From NCBI GenBank assembly GCA_018402085.1, contig JAGYJM010000002.1, forward strand, positions 434,001 to 498,000: DNA of 64,000 nucleotides. The letters are read 5' to 3'. Made by a program: the position numbers and the translations under genes. Below are positions 42,037-50,052 of the stretch, in pieces. The stretch's first letter is position 1; the number at the start of each line of letters is the position of its first letter. The notes under the pieces were generated by a model. The model was not told the DNA's origin and did not search any database. It saw nothing but the letters and a program-made list of their open reading frames with translations. The stretch comes from Flavobacteriales bacterium. Lineage in GTDB: Bacteria > Bacteroidota > Bacteroidia > Flavobacteriales_D > Sanyastnellaceae.

Positions 42037-43016
42037 TCGGGGTGCTGACCGCAGTGGTGCTGCTTGCGTCTTGTACAGATGAAACACCGCAAGCGGATGT
42101 CGTGAATGATACGGTTGAGCAGATCATTGACCAGGCGTCTGAATACGTGGGTACTGAGCTTTTCAGCATTGAAGACTGGCTCAACCTCAGCGATGACAAG
42201 CACCGTGTGCTCATTGATTTGCGTAAGCCCGATGCGTTCGCCGAGGGGCACATTCCGGGGGCGAAGCGCGTGTGGCGTGATGACATTCAGTCGGTGAATT
42301 ACCCCTACGGCGGCATGGCGCTTGAAAGCGGGATCATGACGGATTTACTCGATTCGATGGGCGTGACGTCTGCGTCAGAGGTCTACATTTACGACGCGAA
42401 GGGTGGTTGTGATGCAGCTCGCCTATGGTGGTTGATGAAGGTGTACGGCCATGACCAGGTCTACCTTCTCGATGGGGGCTGGCAGGCGTGGCAATTGCTT
42501 GGTGCTGATATTCCTGAGACCAGTGACGCCGCGGAACTTGTCCCGACTTGTCGGGAAGCGGCGGATGCCTATGCGTTCCCTACGCCCGCAGACAGCACTA
42601 TGGTGGCCACCCTTGAGGATGTGCAACGCGCGATAGATGATCCCAACATTATCCTCCTCGATACCCGAAGCACGGATGAATTCACCGGTGTCTTTATGAA
42701 ACCGGGGGCAGTGCGCGCCGGACATATTCCCGGAGCCTTACACTTTGACTGGGGCAACGCTGTTCAGATGGACAGCGACTGGAAGATGAAACCACGAAAA
42801 GATCTGTTGGCGATGCTCGAAGCTGTTGGTGTCACCGCTGATGACCATATTATTACCTATTGTCACACCGGAGTGCGTTCTGCGCACACCACCTTCGTAC
42901 TGCGCGAACTCCTGGGCTTCACGAATGTTCAGAACTATGACGGGTCATGGACAGAGTGGAGTCATATCGCAGAATTACCTATTGAAAATAACCCGTCAGG
43001 AGCAGTAGCTCCGTAA
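42015..43016 (+). CDS. Two-domain rhodanese lipoprotein (thiosulfate/3-mercaptopyruvate sulfurtransferase)
   Basis: 333 residues. Lipoprotein signal with LASC lipobox, Cys20. Two rhodanese domains: the first has GGCDAARLWW with a Cys, the second has the active-site CHTGVR loop (Cys in ITYCHTGVRSAH), both keeping a Cys unlike most tandem rhodaneses in which only the second is active. Acts on thiosulfate or persulfide sulfur in the periplasm, feeding sulfite to the neighbouring oxidase. The coding sequence contains a long nested palindrome at 42528-42568, encoding AAELVPTCREAADA. 22-bp overlap with the cytochrome gene; 11 bp to the next gene. Confidence 0.85.
   Translation: MVRAGRIVGVLTAVVLLASCTDETPQADVVNDTVEQIIDQASEYVGTELFSIEDWLNLSDDKHRVLIDLRKPDAFAEGHIPGAKRVWRDDIQSVNYPYGGMALESGIMTDLLDSMGVTSASEVYIYDAKGGCDAARLWWLMKVYGHDQVYLLDGGWQAWQLLGADIPETSDAAELVPTCREAADAYAFPTPADSTMVATLEDVQRAIDDPNIILLDTRSTDEFTGVFMKPGAVRAGHIPGALHFDWGNAVQMDSDWKMKPRKDLLAMLEAVGVTADDHIITYCHTGVRSAHTTFVLRELLGFTNVQNYDGSWTEWSHIAELPIENNPSGAVAP
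42528..42568. repeat. Nested palindrome inside the rhodanese gene
   Basis: Outer arms GCCGC (42528-42532) and GCGGC (42558-42562) enclose TTGTCCCGA-CTT-GTCGGGA; ends in GGATGC. Same design as the intergenic copies at 4965-5009 and 46358-46402 and in frame with the gene (…AADA). Confidence 0.75.
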
Positions 43017-43027
43017 TTGAATATGCC

Positions 43028-43900
43028 ATGAATGTATTGAATGCATTTGTAAACGAGATCAAGGGATCCTTCGACTGGACCCTGAAGATGATCACCTTCG
43101 AGGTGCCGTGGTACCAGAACTATTTCTACGGTCTTATCGCCATTTCATTTGTTGTATGGGCGCTTGAGCTCGCCTTTCCGTGGAGGAAGAACCAGAAGAT
43201 GTTCCGGAAAGACTTCTGGCTCGATGGCTTCTACATGTTCTTCAACTTCTTCATTTTCTCGATTGCCATCTCGGGCTTCTACAAGCTTTTCCAGATGGGT
43301 GCCGAGAGTGCGGGTGTGAGTATGGATGCCCTTACATTGATCAAGACAGGCGCTATGCCGATGTGGGCGCAGTTGCTGGTCTTCTTCATCATTCTTGACT
43401 TTGTGCAGTGGGTGACGCATGTGGCCCTGCACCGCTGGGAGTTCCTCTGGAGATTCCACCAGGTGCACCACTCGGTTGAAGAGATGGGCTTTGCGGCACA
43501 CCTCCGCTACCACTGGATGGAGAACATCCTGTACAAGCCACTGAAAACACTGGGCGTCATGGTCATCGGCGGGTTTGAGCCCGAGCAGGCGTACATCGTA
43601 CACTTTGCGGCGGTAGCCATCGGTCACCTTAACCATGCGAACATCCACATCACGTGGGGTCCGCTCAAGTACGTATTCAACAACCCGGTCATGCACCTCT
43701 GGCACCACGTGTACGACCTGCCTGAGGGACGTCGTTACGGCATCAACTTCGGCATCAGCCTGTCACTTTGGGATTACCTCTTCGGCACGGCGAGCATCCC
43801 GAAAGACGATGCGCACATCAAACTCGGCTATCCCGGTGTAGAGAAGATGCCGCAGACCTTCTGGGGGCAGTTGGTGTATGGTTTCCGGAAGACGGATTAA
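43028..43900 (+). CDS. Fatty-acid hydroxylase/sterol-desaturase superfamily membrane protein
   Basis: 290 residues, several transmembrane helices (e.g. YFYGLIAISFVVWALELAF; LLVFFIILDFVQWVTHVAL). The di-iron histidine boxes are present: HVALHRWEFLWRFHQVHHS, HLNHANIH and HLWHHVYD. Members hydroxylate fatty acyl chains or sterol-like lipids. It is the last gene of the sulfite-oxidation operon; why a lipid hydroxylase is co-transcribed with sulfur oxidation is not known, though a link to sulfur-containing lipids is one possibility. Confidence 0.85.
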   Translation: MNVLNAFVNEIKGSFDWTLKMITFEVPWYQNYFYGLIAISFVVWALELAFPWRKNQKMFRKDFWLDGFYMFFNFFIFSIAISGFYKLFQMGAESAGVSMDALTLIKTGAMPMWAQLLVFFIILDFVQWVTHVALHRWEFLWRFHQVHHSVEEMGFAAHLRYHWMENILYKPLKTLGVMVIGGFEPEQAYIVHFAAVAIGHLNHANIHITWGPLKYVFNNPVMHLWHHVYDLPEGRRYGINFGISLSLWDYLFGTASIPKDDAHIKLGYPGVEKMPQTFWGQLVYGFRKTD

Positions 43901-44245
43901 GACTTACAGACCTATCGACTCATGGACCTATGGACCTATGGACCTATGGACTTATGGACGGATAGACCTATGGACATTTCGGGAAATTGGGAGCATGGGA
44001 AACTGAGACCTATGGACTCATGGACGAATGGACCTATGGTCAGCCTTTATTCAATGGTTTTAAGAGCAGCGCATACTTGCGCTGCTTTTTCTTTTTCTAC
44101 TGCTTATTGAGGGGGCGGCTTATAGCCGTCCGTTCACTTGTCTAGGGCTCTGCTCATGCAGGTCTCCCCTGAAACCAGGGGAGATGTCCCGCACTTGCGG
44201 GACAGAGGGGTTTTGTCGAGCGTTTCTGAAGTCAGAGGTGTATTC
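43901..44245. repeat. Left flank of hipBST: TATGGACC array and palindrome modules
   Basis: 43909-44040 is a degenerate 8-bp TATGGACC array containing GGGAAATTGGGAGCATGGGA. Then AGCAGCGCA-TACT-TGCGCTGCT (44065-44086), GGCGGCT-TAT-AGCCGTCC (44112-44132), CTCCCCTG-AAAC-CAGGGGAG and a variable hairpin GTCCCGC-ACTT-GCGGGAC (about 44185-44202). The right flank of the cassette carries the same modules in the same order. No gene. Confidence 0.75.
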
Positions 44246-44308
44246 AAATACGTATAAAACGTGTATTTGTCATTGAATTGTATCTTTTTGCATATAAAAA
44301 CGTATATT
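44246..44308. promoter_or_regulatory. Probable HipB operator region
   Basis: AT-rich, unlike its surroundings. Inverted repeat AAATAC-N11-GTATTT at 44246-44268 and a second ATA-AAAACG-TAT-type site around 44292-44308; both share ATAAAACGT/ATAAAAACGTAT. Spaced upstream of hipB (44337) in the way expected for autoregulatory operators bound by a HipB dimer. Inferred from position and symmetry only. Confidence 0.5.
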
Positions 44309-44336
44309 CACGTTAGATTATATGTAGAAGCGTACA

Positions 44337-44546
44337 ATGAAGAAGCTTTCAACCTTCGTGAAACAGCGCAGAAAAGAGGCCGGTCTGACCCAGGAAGAGT
44401 TCGCTGAGCGGACGGGCGTTGCGCTCACGGTGATCCGAAAGATTGAGCAGGGCAAGACCAACCTCAATATGGAGAAAGTGAACCTGGTGTTGCACATGTT
44501 TGGACATGAATTGGGTCCGGTAGACCGTAACGCATTTGATGAATGA
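44337..44546 (+). CDS. hipB: HipB antitoxin-family DNA-binding protein
   Basis: 69 residues, one HTH_3 (Xre) domain: KQRRKEAGLTQEEFAERTGVALTVIRKIEQGKTNL. It lacks the long C-terminal tail. First gene of a three-gene operon; overlaps the next gene (hipS) by 4 bp. Represses its own operon, likely as a complex with HipS/HipT, via the palindromes upstream. Confidence 0.85.
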   Translation: MKKLSTFVKQRRKEAGLTQEEFAERTGVALTVIRKIEQGKTNLNMEKVNLVLHMFGHELGPVDRNAFDE

Positions 44547-44878
44547 GGCGGGGCAGGGTGTATTACAAAGATATTTTGGCGGGTGTGTTGACAGAGACCG
44601 ATGCCGGAGAGTATGTATTTGCGTATGACGCTGCGTATGTGAAGCATCACCCCAATGATTTCATCACCTTCAGTATGCCTGTCCGTGAGGAGCCGTACAC
44701 TGAAAACCGTCTGTTCCCTTTTTTTGAAGGACTCATTCCTGAAGGGTGGTTGCTTGACATTGCTTCGGAGAGCTGGAAAATCAATAAGAATGATCGCATG
44801 GGATTGGTGCTGGCTTGCTGCAGGAACTGCATCGGTGCGGTGAGTGTTCAACCGGAATTGTACGGCGATGAAGCATAA
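44543..44878 (+). CDS. hipS: HipS-like small subunit (HipA N-terminal subdomain)
   Basis: 111 residues. AGVLTETDAGEYVFAYDAAYV and TENRLFPFFEGLIPEGWLLDIA are the N-subdomain-1 of HipA kinases (couple_hipA), here encoded as a separate protein rather than fused to the kinase. In the described HipBST system of enteropathogenic E. coli the equivalent HipS, not HipB, neutralises the kinase. Overlaps hipB by 4 bp and hipT by 11 bp, so the three are translationally coupled. Confidence 0.8.
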   Translation: MRRGRVYYKDILAGVLTETDAGEYVFAYDAAYVKHHPNDFITFSMPVREEPYTENRLFPFFEGLIPEGWLLDIASESWKINKNDRMGLVLACCRNCIGAVSVQPELYGDEA

Positions 44879-45806
44879 GTGCTTGCACTGTTACAAGCCG
44901 TTGAACGGCGAACAAGACTACCACAGGAGGTGCATCCGGACGTTTTTTGGTACGGCGCAAGCGCCGGAGCTTGAATATTCACTTAACGAAATGGCCGATC
45001 TCGCCAAGCTGGTTGTAGAGCGTAGCGTTGCGGTGCCCGGGGTACAGCCGAAGTTGTCGCTCACACTTGTGAAGAAGGTCACAAAAGATGCTGCTGAGCG
45101 TTTAACTGTAGTTGGTGCGCTCGGTGGCGACTATATTTTCAAGCCACCTTCTGAGCGCTTCGCAGAATTGCCGCAGAATGAGCACCTCACGATGCGCATG
45201 GCAGAGGTGTTCGGGGTGAATGTGGTTCCTTCAACCTTGATTCGTCTGAAATCCGGCGAGCTGGCGTACCTCACAAAGCGGATTGACCGAAAAGAAGATG
45301 GTTCAAAGATTCACATGCTCGACATGTTTCAAATCACGGAGGCCTTTGACAAATACCGCAGCTCAATGGAGCGCGTGGGGAAAGCGCTGAAAGCATACTC
45401 AAGCAATACCTTGCTTGATCTGACTTACCTCTTTGATCTGACGCTTTTCTGTTTTCTTACCGGGAACAATGACATGCATTTGAAAAACTTCTCCATGATT
45501 CAGGCACCTTCGGGCTGGTCGCTTGCGCCTGCCTACGATTTGCTGAACGTAGCCATTGCGATCCCTGAAGACCGCGAAGAGCTGGCCCTGACCTTGAACG
45601 GTAAGAAGCGTAAGTTGGGACGTGGTGATTTTGAGCAATTTGCAGCCACTTTAGGATTGACCTCTCGCCAGGTCTCTAACGCCTTCGGCCGATTTCAGCG
45701 ACGAAGAGAAAATGCACTATCCGTTCTTGATCGCTCATTTCTTTCTGACGATTTGAAAGAGGCCTACCTCCGACTCATGGATGAACGGTACCGTCAACTG
45801 GGTTGA
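44868..45806 (+). CDS. hipT: HipT Ser/Thr kinase toxin
   Basis: 312 residues from ATG 44868, which lies inside the hipS end. HipA-type kinase without the N-terminal subdomain: Gly-rich/autophosphorylation loop VPGVQPKLSLTL preceded by Ser53 in ERSVAVPG (the SxS-like position reads S-V-A), catalytic FLTGNNDMHLKNFSMI and the metal-binding Asp in LAPAYDLLN. It begins with Cys5-x2-Cys8...Cys22 (CLHCYK...HRRC), a possible zinc knuckle. Related kinases inactivate aminoacyl-tRNA synthetases (GltX for HipA, TrpS for HipT) by phosphorylation. Target here unknown. Confidence 0.85.
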   Translation: MKHKCLHCYKPLNGEQDYHRRCIRTFFGTAQAPELEYSLNEMADLAKLVVERSVAVPGVQPKLSLTLVKKVTKDAAERLTVVGALGGDYIFKPPSERFAELPQNEHLTMRMAEVFGVNVVPSTLIRLKSGELAYLTKRIDRKEDGSKIHMLDMFQITEAFDKYRSSMERVGKALKAYSSNTLLDLTYLFDLTLFCFLTGNNDMHLKNFSMIQAPSGWSLAPAYDLLNVAIAIPEDREELALTLNGKKRKLGRGDFEQFAATLGLTSRQVSNAFGRFQRRRENALSVLDRSFLSDDLKEAYLRLMDERYRQLG

Positions 45807-46431
45807 GTCGCCTGAAGCCGCGACCTACGGACATATGGACTTTTCGGGAAACCGGGAGCATGGGAAACTGAGACCTATGGACTCATGGACGGATAGACCG
45901 ATGGACGCATAGACCAATGGACTTTTGGGAAAACCGGGAGCATGGGAAACCGAGACCTATAGACCAATGGACTTATGGACGGATAGACCTAAAGTCAGAG
46001 CGTACCTGATATGATGAGCAGCGCATACTTGCGCTGCTTTTTGATATTAGTAACTCTTTGAGGGGACGGCTTATAGCCGTCCGGGAATTGGTACAAGCTT
46101 CAAATTGTATAAGTCTTGATGTCGATAGCTATCGGAATAGGGGAGATGTCGCCCCGACGTGTCGGGGTGTCAGAGGAGTATTTTGGAGCATCTCCGAAAG
46201 CACACCCATCAACCTCTCAGTCACTCCGTTTCTCGGAGTGCCAGCTCTCCTCATCTGAGGAGAGCCTTTTCGGTTTTTAAGAGCAGCGCATACTTGCGCT
46301 GCTTTTCGCTTTCTGTAACCAATTTGGGGGGGACGGCTTATAGCCGTCCGCAAATTCGCATCCTGAGTTTCCCGATAAATCGGGACAAGTCACGCGCAGA
46401 AATAGCAAAGCATTTAATGTGGGAGGTGGTC
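45807..46431. repeat. Right flank of hipBST: repeats and palindrome modules
   Basis: 45821-45990 carries the TATGGACC/GGGAAACC unit twice. Then AGCAGCGCA-TACT-TGCGCTGCT (46017-46038), GGACGGCT-TAT-AGCCGTCC (46064-46082), CCCCGAC-GT-GTCGGGG (46153-46168), CACTCCG-TTTCT-CGGAGTG and CTCTCCTCA-TC-TGAGGAGAG (46223-46264), a second AGCAGCGC palindrome (46282-46303), a second GGACGGCT palindrome (46331-46349) and a long nested palindrome (46358-46402). No gene is supported. Confidence 0.75.
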
Positions 46432-47283
46432 CTAATCCAACTCAATGTAAGACGTCGACAACTGCACACCCTCTTCAGTGGTGAGCACCACTTGGTAGCG
46501 ACCGCCGGCGATGCCTTCGGTGTTGACAATGATGTACGACATTGAAGGTCCGACCGGCTTTTGCAGCACCACACGTCCTGAAAGGTCAACCAACTGAAGC
46601 TCGCCGCGCTGGTAGCCCTCCGGCAAATCGTACTCAAGCTTGAACTGATTGTTGCCCGGATTCGGGTACAGGTTGTAGCTGCTGCGATGCTCATCGAACT
46701 CCGTGAGACCCGTGCCTTGTCCTTCAGAGGAGACGCCGTAACAAGGACACGGAATAGAACCGCAACTGCGGTAGAGGGTGACAGGAGAATCTTCAGTTGG
46801 TACATTGTTAACATTCGTGAAGACGAAGACCACACCATTCTCATCTTGCGCCATCGAAGGCCCCCATCCGGGCGGGCCCATCACAGTGGTGTTGTCATGG
46901 AAGGTGTGTTCCGGTAGATCAAATAGGATGGCTCCATCTTCTCTTATTACTTTCACATATGCGAGTGACATGTCTGGTGATTGGTAAGAAACCATATACT
47001 CAATGTTTGAAGGATCGCAATCGAAGAGCGTACGGCTCACATGGAAAACATGGTATTGCGCAAACCCATCGTACTCTATAGGAATATCAATGGATGCAAT
47101 CAGGGTGAGATCAAGATTGTAAAGCTCCATGGACTCATCAGAAAGAGAAGATATCCAAATAGCTGGTTCGTCGTCTGCCAGATGTATCATTCGAACGACC
47201 CTATCAAACGTACCCACGAGTTCAAGCTGGGCAGAGAGTGAGAGCGAGCAGAAGAGCAGGGTGAGAATAGAGAGTGTTTTCAT
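46432..47283 (-). CDS. T9SS-sorted secreted protein, WD40/beta-propeller-like
   Basis: 283 residues from ATG 47283 (MKTLSILTLLFCSLSLSAQ signal peptide); the open frame reaches back to 47424 but without a secretion signal. The body (EPAIWISSLSDESMELYNLDL; YSDQSPDMSL-like strands) is beta-rich with no catalytic motif. The C-terminal 80 residues are a type A T9SS sorting domain: YNLYPNPGNNQFKLEYDLPEG.. LQLVDLSGRVVLQK.. GIAGGRYQVVL. Exported through Sec and then secreted or attached to the surface by the type IX system. Confidence 0.8.
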   Translation of the reverse strand: MKTLSILTLLFCSLSLSAQLELVGTFDRVVRMIHLADDEPAIWISSLSDESMELYNLDLTLIASIDIPIEYDGFAQYHVFHVSRTLFDCDPSNIEYMVSYQSPDMSLAYVKVIREDGAILFDLPEHTFHDNTTVMGPPGWGPSMAQDENGVVFVFTNVNNVPTEDSPVTLYRSCGSIPCPCYGVSSEGQGTGLTEFDEHRSSYNLYPNPGNNQFKLEYDLPEGYQRGELQLVDLSGRVVLQKPVGPSMSYIIVNTEGIAGGRYQVVLTTEEGVQLSTSYIELD

Positions 47284-47551
47284 GATGCTTGAATACTTAG
47301 ATGCCTGAATATAAGGGTTTTCGTCCTGACTGCGCTCCTGATTTTTTGGGATTGTTGGAAGGGTGGGGGGGGAGACGAATGATCGATGTGAGTAGAGAAT
47401 TCTATAAGTGGCGAGGAACGCCATTTGCCTTAGTCACTTCAGAATTCGCTAGCAACGTATATTGGACAGCAGATCAAGCTCTTGTTATGAATTGGAATTG
47501 CTCTTAGCAGAATATCATGTGTTATCTTTCGCATGAATATATTTCTACCAA

Positions 47552-48763
47552 ATGGAAAAACCCTTGTCAGAATACTTCATTGGGATCGGTGCAAAACGCC
47601 TAAGTGACGTTGAAATCGTACCCGAGTCTTCAAATCAACATGAATTCAATGGAATAGCTGGGTTTAAAGAAATCTTTGGAAATGATAAGATCAATTTCAA
47701 GGGCACTTTTATGTATTTGGCCGATGAAGAAGATGCTATCTTACAAGAATCTGGAAAATTGACATGGTATGATGCACGGGAAAGGCATCCAACTCGAACA
47801 GAGTATCGCCTTTATTATTCCACAAATCCTGCGATTCATGCCGCAGTTCCGGGGGATTTGGTTGTGATAGGTCGTCTAAGTGAGAATGAGGTTGCCGTCA
47901 TTATAGCTGCTCAGGGATCAACTTTTGAACATCAGATAATGTGGCTTTTTGGACTTGATGAGGTTGGCACAGAGTTGGTAATAAGAGATTTGAAACAAGA
48001 TGATGTTGAATTGAACTATGCCGGCCAGTATATAGTAGAATCGTTAGGATTTGAGGTTGTTAAAGAGGATAAAGATTACTTAGATAACATTCTCAGTGTA
48101 TTCGGTGAAAAGTTTCCATCCACTCGTGTCTTCTCTGATTATGCACGATCCACGTTGTCAAGTGTTTCACCTGTAGAGAATCCAGATACAACTCTTGTAG
48201 CTTGGGTGGAGCGTGAGGAACTACTATTTCGTACCCTTGAGCGCCATATAGTGTCAAAAAGACTTGAACAAGGATTTGGGGCAGAAGGCAATGATGTAGA
48301 TGAATTCATTTCTTTCTCTCTTAGTGTTCAAAATCGAAGGAAATCAAGAGCAGGTCTGTCATTTGAGAATCACTTGTCAGTGATCTTTGATGCAAATAGT
48401 GTTGAATTCTCACGAGGAGCAAAGACAGAGAGAAATAATAAACCTGATTTTTTGTTTCCAAGAATTGAATTTTATCGAGATAGTCATTTCTCGGCGGATT
48501 TACTTACAATGTTAGGGGTGAAGACCACGTCAAAGGATCGATGGAGACAAGTATTATCAGAAGCGGATAGGATAGAAAAGAAACATTTGATTACTCTGGA
48601 GCCTGCAATTAGTGAGAATCAAACAGATGAAATGCACTCTCAAAATCTGCAACTGGTAATTCCTCGACCCCTTATAGAAACGTATAATGAAAGGCAACAA
48701 GAACGACTGATGGGGCTTTCAGATTTCATCGAACTTGTAAAAGATAGACAATTGAGAGTATAG
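47552..48763 (+). CDS. EcoRII-like type II restriction endonuclease
   Basis: 403 residues. N-terminal half resembles the EcoRII effector domain (YRLYYSTNPAI.. GDLVVIGRL). The C-terminal EcoRII_C catalytic region is strongly conserved: SVQNRRKSRAGLSFENHLSVIF, then NNKPDFLFPRIEFY and LGVKTTSKDRWRQVLSEADRI, containing the PD..(D/E)xK-type Asp and Lys. EcoRII cuts 5' of CCWGG; the same or a related site is expected. Convergent with its methyltransferase. Codons and base composition are clearly more AT-rich than surrounding genes. Confidence 0.88.
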   Translation: MEKPLSEYFIGIGAKRLSDVEIVPESSNQHEFNGIAGFKEIFGNDKINFKGTFMYLADEEDAILQESGKLTWYDARERHPTRTEYRLYYSTNPAIHAAVPGDLVVIGRLSENEVAVIIAAQGSTFEHQIMWLFGLDEVGTELVIRDLKQDDVELNYAGQYIVESLGFEVVKEDKDYLDNILSVFGEKFPSTRVFSDYARSTLSSVSPVENPDTTLVAWVEREELLFRTLERHIVSKRLEQGFGAEGNDVDEFISFSLSVQNRRKSRAGLSFENHLSVIFDANSVEFSRGAKTERNNKPDFLFPRIEFYRDSHFSADLLTMLGVKTTSKDRWRQVLSEADRIEKKHLITLEPAISENQTDEMHSQNLQLVIPRPLIETYNERQQERLMGLSDFIELVKDRQLRV

Positions 48764-48819
48764 TGAAATATGTATAAGTTTAAATGGCACAAGGCCGTCA
48801 TGTCTCTCTGAGGAGTATA

Positions 48820-50052
48820 TCATTTATCCAACGCCAAATGCTTAGGGTTAATGCTACGTTCCAAATAGTGTTTCATAACATCTACAATCTGTCTAGCCAC
48901 GGCCGTAGCAACAGGTACGGCAACTGAGTTTCCGAATTGACGATATAGTTGTGTGTCTGAGACTCCAATATTCGAAATAATATATTTTTCAGGAAATCCC
49001 ATTAGCCTTTTGCATTCCTCTGGTGTCAAACGTCTTGGGTTAAGGTCCTTGCCTCGCGGAACAAGAACTTCAGACCCGTCTTTATAATATCTTGCGCTAA
49101 GGGTCCTTGAAATACCGTCTAAGTCGGTCATTCCGAACCCAAATCCATTGCCTTTAGCTTGGTGCTTCTTCGCATAGTTCTGAAGGTAACCCCATAGGTG
49201 GTCACTCAATGTGTATTTACTTGGAGGGTTTTTCTCAAGAATGTCCTTGAATTTTGGTTGCTGTTCTGGAGGTGTCGGAAATGAAAAATGAAAAGAATCC
49301 TTAAAAACATGCTTGTCAAAGCCTACAATAAAAATCCTCTCGCGATGTTGCGGTACGTAGTGGCGTGCGTCTAGGATTTGGCTAAAAATACTATATCCTA
49401 ATTCTTCTAAGGTCTCAACTATCACCTTGAATGTGTTTCCCTTGTCATGGGACCTTAAATTCTTTACATTTTCAAGTATGAAAGCCTTTGGTCGTTTTGC
49501 GTTGATGATTCGAGCAATATCAAAAAATAGAGTGCCTTGTGTTTTATCGAGAAATCCATGCATTCTCCCTAAAGAGTTTTTCTTACTCACTCCAGCAATA
49601 CTGAAAGGTTGACAAGGAAAACCTCCAACGAGGATGTCGTGATCAGGAATATTTGTCTCATCAATCTTAGTGATGTCCCCAAAGGGTATTTCCCCAAAAT
49701 TGGCTTCATACGTTTGTTGGGCGTGTTTGTCCCATTCAGAACTAAAGACGCATTTACCTTTTTGTTTTTGGAAGGCGAGTCGAAACCCACCGATACCCGC
49801 GAACAAATCGATGAACGTAAACTCAGGTGACTGAATTGGGGGAAACGGAACATCAAATTCTAAAGGCAATTCATAGTTGAAATTCGGATCCCTTAATTCA
49901 GAGATGAGTAAGCCAGCTTCTTGTTTGAAGTAACTTGAAGATGAGGCATTTCGGGATTGCAGCAAATGCGTGAGAGCAGCGGCACCTTGCTTAAATTCTC
50001 TTTTGTTTTGCTTCTTAAGCTTAGTCCGTATTTCTGAGTATAGCATTGCCAT
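48820..50052 (-). CDS. C5-cytosine DNA methyltransferase of the EcoRII-like system
   Basis: 410 residues. Motif I FIDLFAGIGGFRLAF, motif IV catalytic GGFPCQPFSIAG with Cys nucleophile, motif VI ENVKNL, motif VIII QHRERIFIVGFD, and motif X YRQFGNSVAVPVATAVARQI. Extra N-terminal helical region of about 90 residues before motif I, as in Dcm/EcoRII enzymes. Expected to make 5-methylcytosine at the endonuclease site. 56 bp separate it from the nuclease gene, tail to tail. AT-rich like its partner. Confidence 0.9.
   Translation of the reverse strand: MAMLYSEIRTKLKKQNKREFKQGAAALTHLLQSRNASSSSYFKQEAGLLISELRDPNFNYELPLEFDVPFPPIQSPEFTFIDLFAGIGGFRLAFQKQKGKCVFSSEWDKHAQQTYEANFGEIPFGDITKIDETNIPDHDILVGGFPCQPFSIAGVSKKNSLGRMHGFLDKTQGTLFFDIARIINAKRPKAFILENVKNLRSHDKGNTFKVIVETLEELGYSIFSQILDARHYVPQHRERIFIVGFDKHVFKDSFHFSFPTPPEQQPKFKDILEKNPPSKYTLSDHLWGYLQNYAKKHQAKGNGFGFGMTDLDGISRTLSARYYKDGSEVLVPRGKDLNPRRLTPEECKRLMGFPEKYIISNIGVSDTQLYRQFGNSVAVPVATAVARQIVDVMKHYLERSINPKHLALDK

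Noticed and set aside
47301-47507. 68-codon + strand frame before the restriction gene
   Set aside because: No recognisable motif or ribosome-binding site; overlaps the likely promoter side of the T9SS gene.
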